A stretch of DNA of 64,000 bases from assembly GCA_013816485.1 (NCBI GenBank), contig JACDEI010000020.1:1-64000 (forward strand), given 5' to 3'. A model generated the notes under the pieces. It saw only the letters and a list, made by a program, of their open reading frames with translations. It was not told the DNA's origin and did no database searches. Positions 27,650 to 36,932 of this stretch are shown one piece after another; the first letter of the stretch is position 1; each line of letters starts with the position of its first letter. The translations under genes were made by a program, and so were the position numbers. Source of the DNA: Planctomycetota bacterium (GTDB lineage: Bacteria > Planctomycetota > UBA11346).

Positions 27650-30600
27650 ATGCTCCGCTCACTCGTCCTCTGCTCTGCACTCTCAACCCTGATGGCTCAG
27701 GATGCGTGGGATGCGCTCGTCCGCGGCACTGACGCGCGCACACCGGAGGAAGAACGCGCCGGCTTCCACCTGCCGCCCGGCTTCGAAATCCAACTCGTCG
27801 CCAGTGAACCCGACATCGGCAAGCCGATGAACTTGGCCTTCGACGCCAAAGGTCGGCTGTGGGTTACCAGCACCGTCGAATATCCCTTCCCCGTCGCCGA
27901 CGGCACCAAAGGCCGCGACTCGGTGAAGGTGCTCGCAGGCATCGGTGAAGACGGTCGCGCATCATCGATCACCACGTTCGTCGACGGCCTCAACATCCCC
28001 ATCGGGCTCTACCCCTACAAAGATGGCGTGATCGCCTTCGACATCCCGACGATCAAGTTCCATCGCGACACCAACGGCGACGGCAAGGCGGACAGCAGCG
28101 AAAAGCTCTACGGCACCATCGGTCGCGACGACACCCATGGCATGACCAACGCCTTCCGTCGCGGGCCCGACGGCTGGCTCTATGCCTGCCACGGTTTCAA
28201 AAACAAATCGACCATCACTGGCGCTGATGGCAGTAGCATCGCCATCAATTCCGGCAGCACCTACCGCATACGCGTCGATGGGCGTCGCGTGGAGCGTCAT
28301 ACTTACGGCCAGGTGAATCCCTTCGGCATGGCCTTTGACGACTGGGGCAACCTCTTCACCAGCGACTGCCACAGCAAGCCGATTTACCAGGTGCTGCGCG
28401 GCGCGTACTACCCGAGCTTCGGCGCGCCACACGACGGCCTCGGTTACGGCCCGGAGATGATGTCGCACATGCACGGTTCCACCGGACTGTGTGGCGTCGC
28501 GTGGTACGGCGCGGAATCCTTCCCCAGCGAGTTCCGCAACAACCTCTTCGTCTGCAACGTGGTGACTTCGAAGGTCAATCGCGACGCGCTGGAGTCCGTC
28601 GGCTCGACCCGCAACGCCAAGGAACTGGCGGACTTCATCACCTGTGATGATCCATGGTTCCGTCCGGTCGACCTCCAGGTCGGTCCCGATGGCTCGCTCT
28701 ACATCGCCGATTTCTACAACAAGATCATCGGCCACTACGAGGTCGACCTCAAACATCCGGGTCGCGACCGCAACCGCGGACGCATCTGGCGCGTGGTCTA
28801 TACGGGCGATAACAAGAAACCGGCTCCGCTTCCTGACTTCACCGCGATGAACGAGGATCAGCTCATTGCGGCATTGGGTGACGCGAACCTGACGGTGCGC
28901 AACCTCGCCACCGATCAGCTGACCGACCGCGATTGGCGGGGCCCGATTTCTAAACTTACCGGAGTATTGAAGAGCTCCACCAACTCCCACCAACGGTACC
29001 ATGCGTACTGGGCGATCTACCGCCTGGGTGGTTTCGATGAGGGCGGCGAGATTAACGGGCTTCAGGATCCGCATCCGCTGCCACGCGTCGCCGCGCTGAG
29101 CATCCTCGCTGAGCGTCCATTCAAGGAAGGGCACAGCGGTTTCTTCATCACCGCGTTGCAGGACCCCGATGCGCTCGTTCGTCGCACCGCTGCCGACGCC
29201 ATGGGGCGCAAGCCCCACGCGACCCAGGTGCAGCCGCTCATCGCCGCGCTGCGTGCCGCTGATCAGGCCGATACCCATCTGGTCTACAAGCTGCGCCAAG
29301 CGCTGCGCGATCAGGTGAAGGATGACCAGGTGCTTGCCGCCCTGCCGTCCTTCAACCTCTCAGTCGAAGACACCGCGCTCATCAGTGATCTCGCCACCGC
29401 GGTCGCGACCCCGGCCGCCGCCAAATTGGTGTTCGCCCGTCTGATCAGCGCACGGGAAGACGGCGATACCGTGCTGCGTCAAGCGCGCCACATCGCGCGC
29501 AACCTGCCAGTGGAATCGTTGCCGGTGCTCTCCAGCGCTCTCAGTGCGCGCAGCGATCTCGACGCCGCTCGTCACGCCGCGCTGTTCGCGGCGGTGAAGG
29601 AGGCGTACCAGCAACGCGGCCTACCGCTCGACGACCACCTGCGTGCCTGGGGCGGCACGATCGCCGCGCAACAACTGGCCGAGGTGGATCCGACGCGTGC
29701 GATGTGGAGCGCCCGTGCCGTGCCGGGTGCCGCCGCATCCGCCGACCCGTGGGGCATCCAGGAGCGTCAGTGCGCGGACGGCAAGAAGGCCCCGTTCCTC
29801 TCCAGCCTGCCCAAGGGCGAACAACGCACCGGCATCCTGCGTTCACGCACCTTTGCTGCGCCAGCCAAGTTGTCGTTCTTCATTGCCGGCCACTGCGGTC
29901 GACCGGGCACCACTGACGCGATGCGCAACCACCTGTACCTGCGCGATGCCACCACCGGAGAGACGCTCAAAGAGATGACGCCGCCGCGCGAGGACACTGC
30001 CAAGCCGGTGGAGTGGGATCTTGCTGCGTTGAATGGCCGTCAGGTCGTGTTGGAACTGGTCGACGGCGATGACGCCGGTGGCTACGCGTGGTTCGCCGTC
30101 GGTCGTTTCGAGCCAGCGGTGGTGAACGTCGACCTGCCCCAAGCTGCGTGGCGCGCGGCGGCGGAACTAGCGCGCGATGCCCGTGCGGCCAGCGCGGCGC
30201 CGGCGCTGGCCCGTCTGCTTGCTGCTCCCTCCATCGATGACGATCTGCGGGTGATCGCCGCCGAAGGACTTGCCGCGATAGCTCAGGCCGAACACCAGCC
30301 CGCGATCCTCACGGTGCTCGCTGATCCACAATCATCCACCACGCTGCGTGGGCGACTGGCGGTCATCGCCGCACGCCATGCTTCGCCGGCGACCGACACC
30401 ACGCTCGCGGACCTGCTGCGCACGTCCGCCTGGGAACTCCAGGTACCGGTAGCCGCCGCGCTGGCCGGCAATGCCCGCGGCGCGACGTTGCTGGTCGATC
30501 TGGTGACGCAGGGCAAAGCTCCCGCGCGCGTGTTGCTCGATCGTCAGGTGGCGGAACGGCTCACCGCCCAGTCGGCGTTGAGCGAACGGATCGCTGCGCT

Positions 30601-31093
30601 GACGAAAAACCTACCGCCGGTGTCTGCCGAAAAGGACAAGCTCATCACCGATCGCGCCGCCGCCTTCCGCACTGCCAAGCTGCCGTCGGACGCCGTCGCC
30701 CAGGGACAACAGGTCTTCACCGTATCGTGCAGCCTGTGCCATCGCATCGGTGGCAAGGGCGCGCTGGTCGGCCCGCAACTCGACGGCGTCGGCGTGCGTG
30801 GCGTGGAACGCCTGCTGGAGGACATCCTCGACCCCAACCGCAACGTCGACCACGCCTTCCGCCAGAGCGTGTTGACGCTCACGGATGGCCAGGTGGTGCT
30901 CGGCATGGTCCGGCGTGAAGAGGGCGAGACGCTGGTGATCGCCGACATGACCGGCAAGGAAACCCCAGTGGCGAAAAACCAGATCGCAAACCGCACCGAC
31001 TCCTCGACGTCACTCATGCCGGACATCTTTGCCCACACCGTGCCGCCGGAAAATCTCAATCTGTTGCTGGCGTACCTGTTGTCCCAACGCTGA
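27650..31093 (+). CDS. PVC-type haem-binding CxxCH protein (membrane-bound dehydrogenase beta-propeller, HEAT-like repeats, cytochrome c)
   Basis: Signal peptide from ATG 27650; LAFDAKGRLWVTSTVEYP, PIGLYPYKDGVIAFDIPTIKFHRDTNGDGKAD; SCSLCHRIGGKGALVGPQLDGVG. Confidence 0.92.
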   Translation: MLRSLVLCSALSTLMAQDAWDALVRGTDARTPEEERAGFHLPPGFEIQLVASEPDIGKPMNLAFDAKGRLWVTSTVEYPFPVADGTKGRDSVKVLAGIGEDGRASSITTFVDGLNIPIGLYPYKDGVIAFDIPTIKFHRDTNGDGKADSSEKLYGTIGRDDTHGMTNAFRRGPDGWLYACHGFKNKSTITGADGSSIAINSGSTYRIRVDGRRVERHTYGQVNPFGMAFDDWGNLFTSDCHSKPIYQVLRGAYYPSFGAPHDGLGYGPEMMSHMHGSTGLCGVAWYGAESFPSEFRNNLFVCNVVTSKVNRDALESVGSTRNAKELADFITCDDPWFRPVDLQVGPDGSLYIADFYNKIIGHYEVDLKHPGRDRNRGRIWRVVYTGDNKKPAPLPDFTAMNEDQLIAALGDANLTVRNLATDQLTDRDWRGPISKLTGVLKSSTNSHQRYHAYWAIYRLGGFDEGGEINGLQDPHPLPRVAALSILAERPFKEGHSGFFITALQDPDALVRRTAADAMGRKPHATQVQPLIAALRAADQADTHLVYKLRQALRDQVKDDQVLAALPSFNLSVEDTALISDLATAVATPAAAKLVFARLISAREDGDTVLRQARHIARNLPVESLPVLSSALSARSDLDAARHAALFAAVKEAYQQRGLPLDDHLRAWGGTIAAQQLAEVDPTRAMWSARAVPGAAASADPWGIQERQCADGKKAPFLSSLPKGEQRTGILRSRTFAAPAKLSFFIAGHCGRPGTTDAMRNHLYLRDATTGETLKEMTPPREDTAKPVEWDLAALNGRQVVLELVDGDDAGGYAWFAVGRFEPAVVNVDLPQAAWRAAAELARDARAASAAPALARLLAAPSIDDDLRVIAAEGLAAIAQAEHQPAILTVLADPQSSTTLRGRLAVIAARHASPATDTTLADLLRTSAWELQVPVAAALAGNARGATLLVDLVTQGKAPARVLLDRQVAERLTAQSALSERIAALTKNLPPVSAEKDKLITDRAAAFRTAKLPSDAVAQGQQVFTVSCSLCHRIGGKGALVGPQLDGVGVRGVERLLEDILDPNRNVDHAFRQSVLTLTDGQVVLGMVRREEGETLVIADMTGKETPVAKNQIANRTDSSTSLMPDIFAHTVPPENLNLLLAYLLSQR

Positions 31094-31222
31094 GCCCGTC
31101 TCAGAGGGATGGTGTGATGGCGTGGGGTGGACAGCACCGCTGGCTGATGGTGGACATCAACGGTGGCGAAGTACATGGTGGTGGCGACCTGTCCGCCGTC
31201 GCGACGGTCCAAGGAGCCGACC

Positions 31223-32122
31223 ATGCGCCACTACCGCCTGCTGCCCGCGTTGTTGCTGATGATCAGCGCGCTGATGTCCGCCGCCGAAGGCATGCCCGCT
31301 GGACTGCCCTACGAACGGGTGGAGTTGCGCGACGGACGCACACTCACTGGTCACTACGACGAGGCGCAGGGCATCCTGTGGCTCGATGGTGTCGGCAGTC
31401 CGCGTCTGCGCGTGGCGCCCGATGACATCGCCAAACGTTCTCCGGTCGTGGTCGCCGAGAAGGAAAAGGGAAAGGATAAGAAGGCACGCGCGTCAGCGGA
31501 GAATTCGGTCCCGCTGCCCACCACGCCACCATCGGCCGAATCACTCCAGCAGACCGTGGCCACGCTCGAACGCCAACTCGCCGACCTCGACCGCAAGATG
31601 GCTGAGACCCGTGCAGCGTTGATCAAGATCAATGCGCACTTCCAGGAATGGCTCAAGGTCTATGCCAAGGCCAAGAAGGTCGCAGAGGCCGACCCCGGCA
31701 CCGGCATCGGCTTTGAAAACAACGCGAGCTACAACCTGACCAAGATCCTCAGCGAGATCAAAGGCGTGCGCGATCAGCTCACCCGGCAGGAAGACGCCCT
31801 GGCGCGTCAGACCGAGCGCCGCCAGGAACTGCTCGCTAACCTGCGGGAGGCGAACCAGGCGCTGTCGCAGGCGAAGACCAACACGCCGACGGTGACGGTC
31901 TACACCCTGCCGGCCGCTGCGCCGGCTGCTCCGCCGGCAAACGCCCAGATGGAACAACGCATCGCCGCGTTGGAGGCGGAATTGCGGACCATGCGTGAAA
32001 CCAACGAACGCCTGCTCAGATTGCTCGAAGCGCTCGCGCCACCCAAACCACAGCCGCCGCAACCGTCGGTCACCGAGCCGACCGCGGAACCGGTGGATGG
32101 ATTGGTCGCTGTGCTCCCTTGA
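31223..32122 (+). CDS. Secreted coiled-coil protein of unknown function
   Basis: Signal peptide MRHYRLLPALLLMISALMSAAEG; predicted coiled coils (LQQTVATLERQLADLDRKMAETRAAL; MEQRIAALEAELRTMRETNERLLRLLEAL). Confidence 0.75.
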   Translation: MRHYRLLPALLLMISALMSAAEGMPAGLPYERVELRDGRTLTGHYDEAQGILWLDGVGSPRLRVAPDDIAKRSPVVVAEKEKGKDKKARASAENSVPLPTTPPSAESLQQTVATLERQLADLDRKMAETRAALIKINAHFQEWLKVYAKAKKVAEADPGTGIGFENNASYNLTKILSEIKGVRDQLTRQEDALARQTERRQELLANLREANQALSQAKTNTPTVTVYTLPAAAPAAPPANAQMEQRIAALEAELRTMRETNERLLRLLEALAPPKPQPPQPSVTEPTAEPVDGLVAVLP

Positions 32123-32173
32123 CCCGCAGGCCGCCGCTGGCGGATGGGGCGGGTGCCATAAGACTCCCCACCC

Positions 32174-33892
32174 GTGCCTGATCCCAATCTCAATGCCCTG
32201 TGGTGCCGCGCGATCGCGGAGGAACTCAAACGCGCCGGCGTGAAACATGCCGTGCTCTGTCCTGGGAGCCGCAACAGTCCGCTGTTGCTGGCGCTGCACA
32301 CGCAATTCGGCGAGGCCTGCCTCAGCCACATCGATGAACGCAGCGCCGGCTTCATCGCTCTGGGCCTGGCGCGGGCCAGCGATGAACGGGTGGCGGTGTG
32401 CGTGACCTCGGGTAGTGCGCTCGCGAACCTGCTGCCGGCGGTGGTGGAAGCGGATGCGGCTGAACTGCCGCTGGTGATTATCAGCGCCGATCGCCCGTGG
32501 GAGCTGAGCGATTGCGGCGCGCCACAGGCGATGGAGCAGCGCGGCATCTTCGCTGAGTTCATGCGCACCTCGTTGTCGCTCGGCGAGCCGAGCGCAACCG
32601 CCGTGACGCTGCGGGCGCTGCGTTCCCAGGTCAGCCGCCTTGGACAACATGACGACGGTCCCGTACACCTGAACGTGCCGCTACGCGATCCGCTGCCGCC
32701 GTTGCCGGATCCGGCCTGGGTGTCACCGGACCTGCCAAGCGACGTGCTGCATGGACGCCGTGATGGCGAGGCCTTCACCGTGGTGCATCAGCCCTGGACG
32801 CACCGCGAACCGATCCTTGATGCGGCGTGGATCCGCCCAGGACTCAAAGGGGTGATCGTCGCGGGGTGCCGCGGCGGCAGCGAACTCGGGGTGTCGCCGG
32901 CCATTGCACGTTTGGCGGAGCGTAGCGGTTTTCCGCTGATCGCCGATGCGCCGAGCGCGCTGCGTCAGCCCGGCACGGCGAATCTGGTATGCACCGCCGA
33001 TGCCTTGATGAATGGACCGCTCGCACATGAACGTGCGGACCTCATCATCCAGATCGGTCCCGCACCATTGGCGCGCTCGCTCTACGAATGGCTCGGGCGG
33101 CACGATTGTCCGTGGATCATCTGCGAGGAAGGCCGCAATCTCGACTTCCTCGCCCATGCCTGGATCGCCGTACGTGGCCGCACCGACGCGCACCTCGACG
33201 ACCTCGCCGACCGCTGCGCTCCCGGCGATGCGGCGTGGTGCGCACGCTGGCGGGCTGCCGAAAGCGCCGCGCGCCGGCGGCTGAGCGAGGTCATCGCCGT
33301 CGAACCGTGGGGCGAGGTGCTCGCCGCCCACCGCGCGGTGAATCATCCCGGATTCGCTTTCGTCCACCTCGCGTCGAGCATGGCGGTACGCCACGGCAAC
33401 CTCCACCTGCTGCCAGCCGCCGAACGGCGACCGGTGTTCAGCAATCGCGGCGTGAACGGCATCGATGGCACCATCGGGACGTTCCTCGGCGAACTGGAGG
33501 CGCTGCGCGCACCAGGTTTGTTGCTGATCGGCGATCTCGCCTGCCTGCACGATCTGCCGGCCCTCGCCCTGTCACCGCAGCCGTGGCGACGTGGTGCGCT
33601 CGTGGTGATGAACAATGACGGCGGCGGGATCTTCGACTTCCTCGCGGTGGCGCGCATGCCGCAGTACCGCGAACTGGTACGCACCCCGCACGGCCACGAC
33701 TTCGCCGGCATCGCCGCCCAGTTCGGCCTCGCCTACACCGCGGTGCACGATGACGCCGGCCTGCGCGCGGCCCTCGATGTCGCGGCGCAGAGCTGGCAGC
33801 TGCACCTGATCGAGTGCCGCGTCATCGGTGGCGATGTGGTCGGACGGCACCGGGCGTTGATCCAGGCGTTGGCCGACGCAACGCCGGCCTGA
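32174..33892 (+). CDS. menD: 2-succinyl-5-enolpyruvyl-6-hydroxy-3-cyclohexene-1-carboxylate synthase
   Basis: LNALWCRAIAEELKRAGVKHAVLCPGSRNSPLLLAL, SADRPWELSDCGAPQAMEQRGIFAEF, VFSNRGVNGIDGTIGTFLGE, VVMNNDGGGIFDFL. Confidence 0.94.
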   Translation: MPDPNLNALWCRAIAEELKRAGVKHAVLCPGSRNSPLLLALHTQFGEACLSHIDERSAGFIALGLARASDERVAVCVTSGSALANLLPAVVEADAAELPLVIISADRPWELSDCGAPQAMEQRGIFAEFMRTSLSLGEPSATAVTLRALRSQVSRLGQHDDGPVHLNVPLRDPLPPLPDPAWVSPDLPSDVLHGRRDGEAFTVVHQPWTHREPILDAAWIRPGLKGVIVAGCRGGSELGVSPAIARLAERSGFPLIADAPSALRQPGTANLVCTADALMNGPLAHERADLIIQIGPAPLARSLYEWLGRHDCPWIICEEGRNLDFLAHAWIAVRGRTDAHLDDLADRCAPGDAAWCARWRAAESAARRRLSEVIAVEPWGEVLAAHRAVNHPGFAFVHLASSMAVRHGNLHLLPAAERRPVFSNRGVNGIDGTIGTFLGELEALRAPGLLLIGDLACLHDLPALALSPQPWRRGALVVMNNDGGGIFDFLAVARMPQYRELVRTPHGHDFAGIAAQFGLAYTAVHDDAGLRAALDVAAQSWQLHLIECRVIGGDVVGRHRALIQALADATPA

Positions 33893-33963
33893 GCCGGTCG
33901 GTACTACCTGCGACGAGGCGTGGGCGCTGGCATTCGCCGGGCCGCCCCCCTACAAGGATACCC

Positions 33964-34566
33964 ATGTCCAGACGTGGTTTCACCCTGACCGAACTGCTGG
34001 TGGCGACCATCGTCTTCCTCATCGGTTTCGTCTCGGTGTTCGCCTTGTTCCTGGGTGGCATGCGCATGCGCAAGCTGGCCGAGGACACCACCCGCTCGTC
34101 GTTGGCCGCCTCCTGCCTGATCGATGAGATCCGCATCGATGCCGGCGAGGGCGGCATCCCCATGCCGCCGAAAGCTTACGTCGGCGATGGCTTCGCCCGC
34201 TCGAGCGAACAGGACGGCGATGTCAGCGGCAGCGGCATGGACACCGAGCTGTTCGCCTACCGACCCATTCCAGGGACCTGGTACCGCGTGATGAAGTGCA
34301 CCGATCTGGAAGACATCCCCGAGAACGCCCAGACCACGGTGCTCAAACTCGACCTGCTGGTGGTGCCGTTCGGCACGACGGACGAGACCCTGACCTTCCG
34401 CGATCTCGACCGCCGCCTGGATCTACTCAGCGACCTGACCCGACCAGACCGCGAAGCCGCCTCACCGGACCAGATTGCCGCCCGTCTGGTGCAACGCGGC
34501 ATCGGCTTCCGCTTCGTCGCCGTGGTCACCCGGCGCCCGAGCTGGATGCCCGCCAGAGGACCGTAG
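33964..34566 (+). CDS. Prepilin-type N-terminal cleavage/methylation domain protein (pseudopilin)
   Basis: MSRRGFTLTELLVATIVFLIGFVSVFALFLGGMRM; start at ATG 33964. Confidence 0.88.
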   Translation: MSRRGFTLTELLVATIVFLIGFVSVFALFLGGMRMRKLAEDTTRSSLAASCLIDEIRIDAGEGGIPMPPKAYVGDGFARSSEQDGDVSGSGMDTELFAYRPIPGTWYRVMKCTDLEDIPENAQTTVLKLDLLVVPFGTTDETLTFRDLDRRLDLLSDLTRPDREAASPDQIAARLVQRGIGFRFVAVVTRRPSWMPARGP

Positions 34567-34683
34567 CCGCTGGGTTGTCCGCACGCTGGCTTTCCTGCAC
34601 GCTGGGTTTCCCGCATCAGTTGCCCAGGTGATGGTGCCGCAACTTCGCCCTGCCAATGGCGGGCAGCGATCTAGCATGCCGCC

Positions 34684-35580
34684 ATGGCCACTATCCTCAC
34701 CCTCACCGCCAATCCGCTGGTCGACCACCTGACCGCCGGGCGGATCGCCGGCAACGCTGTCAACCGCATCGGCCACTTCACCACCCTGGCCGGTGGCAAG
34801 GGCCTCAATGTGGGCCGCGTGCTCGCGCGCCACGGCCACCGCGTGATCGCCACCGGTTTCGCCGGCGGCCCGGAAGGTGAACTGCTGGCATCACTCACCG
34901 CCGCCGACGGCATGGAGCCGGCCTTCGTGCCGACCGCCGCGCGCACGCGCATCGGCTTCATCGCCATCGATCCCGACGGCGATGGTTCGACCGCGGTGCT
35001 GGAACATGGATCGCCGGTGACGCAGGCCGAGATGGGCACGCTGATGCAACGTTTCCGTACGCTGCTGACCGGCATCGATCTGGTGCTGGTCGGTGGCTCG
35101 GTGCCGCATGAGACCTGCAACGGCCTCTACCGCCAGGTGCTCGACCAGTGTGCGCTCGCCGGCGTGACCTGCTGGGTCGATGCCTACGGTGTGGTGATGG
35201 ATGAAGCCTTGGGCGGCGCCAATCCACCGGCGCTGTGCAAACCGAACAAACAGGAATACGGCAAGAACGGTCGCCGCTGGTTGCCGGCGCGCGAACTGCA
35301 CCTGAGCGACGGCGCCAACGAGATCAAAGTGCGCCATCCCGAAGGCCGCTTCCGCATCATCCCACCCGAAGTCGAGGCGCGTAATCCGGTGGGCAGCGGC
35401 GACTGCTACCTCGCTGCCTTGGCGCATGCACGTCTGACCGGTATGCCGCTGATCGAACAACTGCGTTACGCCGCTGCCGCGGGTGCTGCCAACGCTGCAC
35501 GCATTGACATCGCCCGTATTGCTCCTGCTGACATCCGTGCCCTGATCGATGACGTCCAGGTCATTCCGGCAGCCGAGTAG
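34684..35580 (+). CDS. PfkB family carbohydrate kinase (1-phosphofructokinase-like)
   Basis: ILTLTANPLVDHLTAGRIAGNAVNRIGHFTTLAGGKGLNVGRVLARHG; RNPVGSGDCYLAALAHARL. Confidence 0.9.
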   Translation: MATILTLTANPLVDHLTAGRIAGNAVNRIGHFTTLAGGKGLNVGRVLARHGHRVIATGFAGGPEGELLASLTAADGMEPAFVPTAARTRIGFIAIDPDGDGSTAVLEHGSPVTQAEMGTLMQRFRTLLTGIDLVLVGGSVPHETCNGLYRQVLDQCALAGVTCWVDAYGVVMDEALGGANPPALCKPNKQEYGKNGRRWLPARELHLSDGANEIKVRHPEGRFRIIPPEVEARNPVGSGDCYLAALAHARLTGMPLIEQLRYAAAAGAANAARIDIARIAPADIRALIDDVQVIPAAE

Positions 35581-35598
35581 CTGATGATCAGCAACAAC

Positions 35599-35630
35599 CG
35601 TGCGACGTGCGACGTGCGACGTGCGAGATG
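35599..35630. repeat. Single-arm 7-nt tandem array (GTGCGAC)
   Basis: cgtgcgacgtgcgacgtgcgacgtgcgag; same unit as the left arm at 4222-4260. Confidence 0.85.
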
Positions 35631-35692
35631 TGTCCCTCGGGTGTCCGATTAGCATCCGCTTTAATCCCGCCAACGTTCCAGGTCTGACGCAC

Positions 35693-36100
35693 ATGTTACT
35701 CAAGCCCTGCTTCCTGTCGCAAATCCTCATCGATGACCAGGACAACCAGTTCGTCATCTTCGTCGCCGAACGCGAGGGCAACCGGCGCATCCCCATCGTC
35801 ATCGGTCCGATGGAGGCCGTGGCGATTGATCGCGCGGTGAAGGGTCAGCGCTTCTCGCGTCCGCTGACGCACGACCTCTTTATCAACGTGCTCGAGGCGG
35901 TGGGCATGCGCTGCAAGGAAGTGCGCATCGTCGACCTCAAGGAGGGCACCTTCTTTGCCGAGCTGCTGCTGGGCAATGATGGTGAGAAGGAGGTGCGCAT
36001 CGATTGCCGCCCCTCCGACGCCCTGGCCCTGATGGTCCGTCTGCCGGAGACCCCCCTGATGGTCGAGGAGAACGTCCTGGCCGAGGCGGGGATGCCGTAG
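35693..36100 (+). CDS. Bifunctional nuclease family protein (DUF151)
   Basis: DNQFVIFVAEREGNRRIPIVIGPMEAVAIDRAVKG...RPLTHDLFINVLEAVGMRCKEVRIVDLKEGTFFAELLL...IDCRPSDALALMVR; start at ATG 35693. Confidence 0.92.
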   Translation: MLLKPCFLSQILIDDQDNQFVIFVAEREGNRRIPIVIGPMEAVAIDRAVKGQRFSRPLTHDLFINVLEAVGMRCKEVRIVDLKEGTFFAELLLGNDGEKEVRIDCRPSDALALMVRLPETPLMVEENVLAEAGMP

Positions 36101-36104
36101 GGAG

Positions 36105-36222
36105 ATGGTCCGAGGGGTACGAACGGTCCGAGGGGTACGAGGGGCACGAACGTTCCGAGGAATACGAAAAGCCCAACGGCACGACGTCAGTCCATCGCTT
36201 CGAACCCCCCGGACTTGTCGGC
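36105..36222. repeat. 9-nt GGTCCGAGG/GGTACGAGG array with degenerate right arm
   Basis: ggtccgaggggtacgaacggtccgaggggtacgaggggcacgaacgttccgagg ... cttcgaaccccccggac. Confidence 0.75.
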
Positions 36223-36345
36223 CACCTCGTCTGCATCGTTTTCCGCCACTGCGCATCCCACTCCATCAGCCCAGGTTACACGTTGAGTAGCCGCTGAGGC
36301 GTTCCTCGGCTAAGGTTCCTCGTCCCCCCTACAAGTGGAGGCGAG

Positions 36346-36930
36346 ATGAATAATTCCCCGACCGGTGATGCGAATGATGCGAATGAGGCCCTGAGCGGTC
36401 CGGCCGCCCCCCAGCGGGTGCTGGAGGTGCAGCAGCTTTTCATCAAACACGCCAACGGCCTGCGCGGTCTGATCGGTGCATTGTTCCCGGACATGGACCT
36501 GGCCGACGACGTGCTGCAGGAAGTGTTCGTCGTGGTCACCGAGAAGGCCGCGACCTTCCGCGCCGACGGTGACTTCCGCGGCTGGGCCTATGGCATCGCC
36601 AAACGCAAGGCGCTTGAACATGCGCGGCGTTACAGCGCCAAACGCAAGGTCGGGGTGTTCGCGCCCGAGACGCTTGAACTGCTGTGCGAATCCAAGCCCG
36701 AAGACGACCGCGACGACAGTGAGGTGCGCAACAGCCTGTCGCGCTGCCTCGGCAAGCTGACCCCGACGCTGCGCGAGATGATACGCCTGCGTTACACCGA
36801 GAACCTCTCACCAGCCAACATCGCCACGCGCATGGAATGGACCAGCGAAGCGGTCTACGTCGCGCTGTCGCGTTCACGCTCGCTGCTGCGCAAATGCCTC
36901 GACGCCGCCTTCAACGCCGGGATGCACTGA
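36346..36930 (+). CDS. Sigma-70 family (ECF-type) RNA polymerase sigma factor
   Basis: DMDLADDVLQEVFVVVTEKAATFRADGDFRGWAYGIAKRKALEHAR; region 4 RLRYTENLSPANIATRMEWTSEAVYVALSRSRSLLRKC. Confidence 0.92.
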   Translation: MNNSPTGDANDANEALSGPAAPQRVLEVQQLFIKHANGLRGLIGALFPDMDLADDVLQEVFVVVTEKAATFRADGDFRGWAYGIAKRKALEHARRYSAKRKVGVFAPETLELLCESKPEDDRDDSEVRNSLSRCLGKLTPTLREMIRLRYTENLSPANIATRMEWTSEAVYVALSRSRSLLRKCLDAAFNAGMH

Positions 36931-36932
36931 CC

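Noticed and set aside
27962-29299. 445-aa minus ORF opposite the PVC-type dehydrogenase
   Set aside because: Shadow ORF; sense-strand protein has signal peptide and family motifs.
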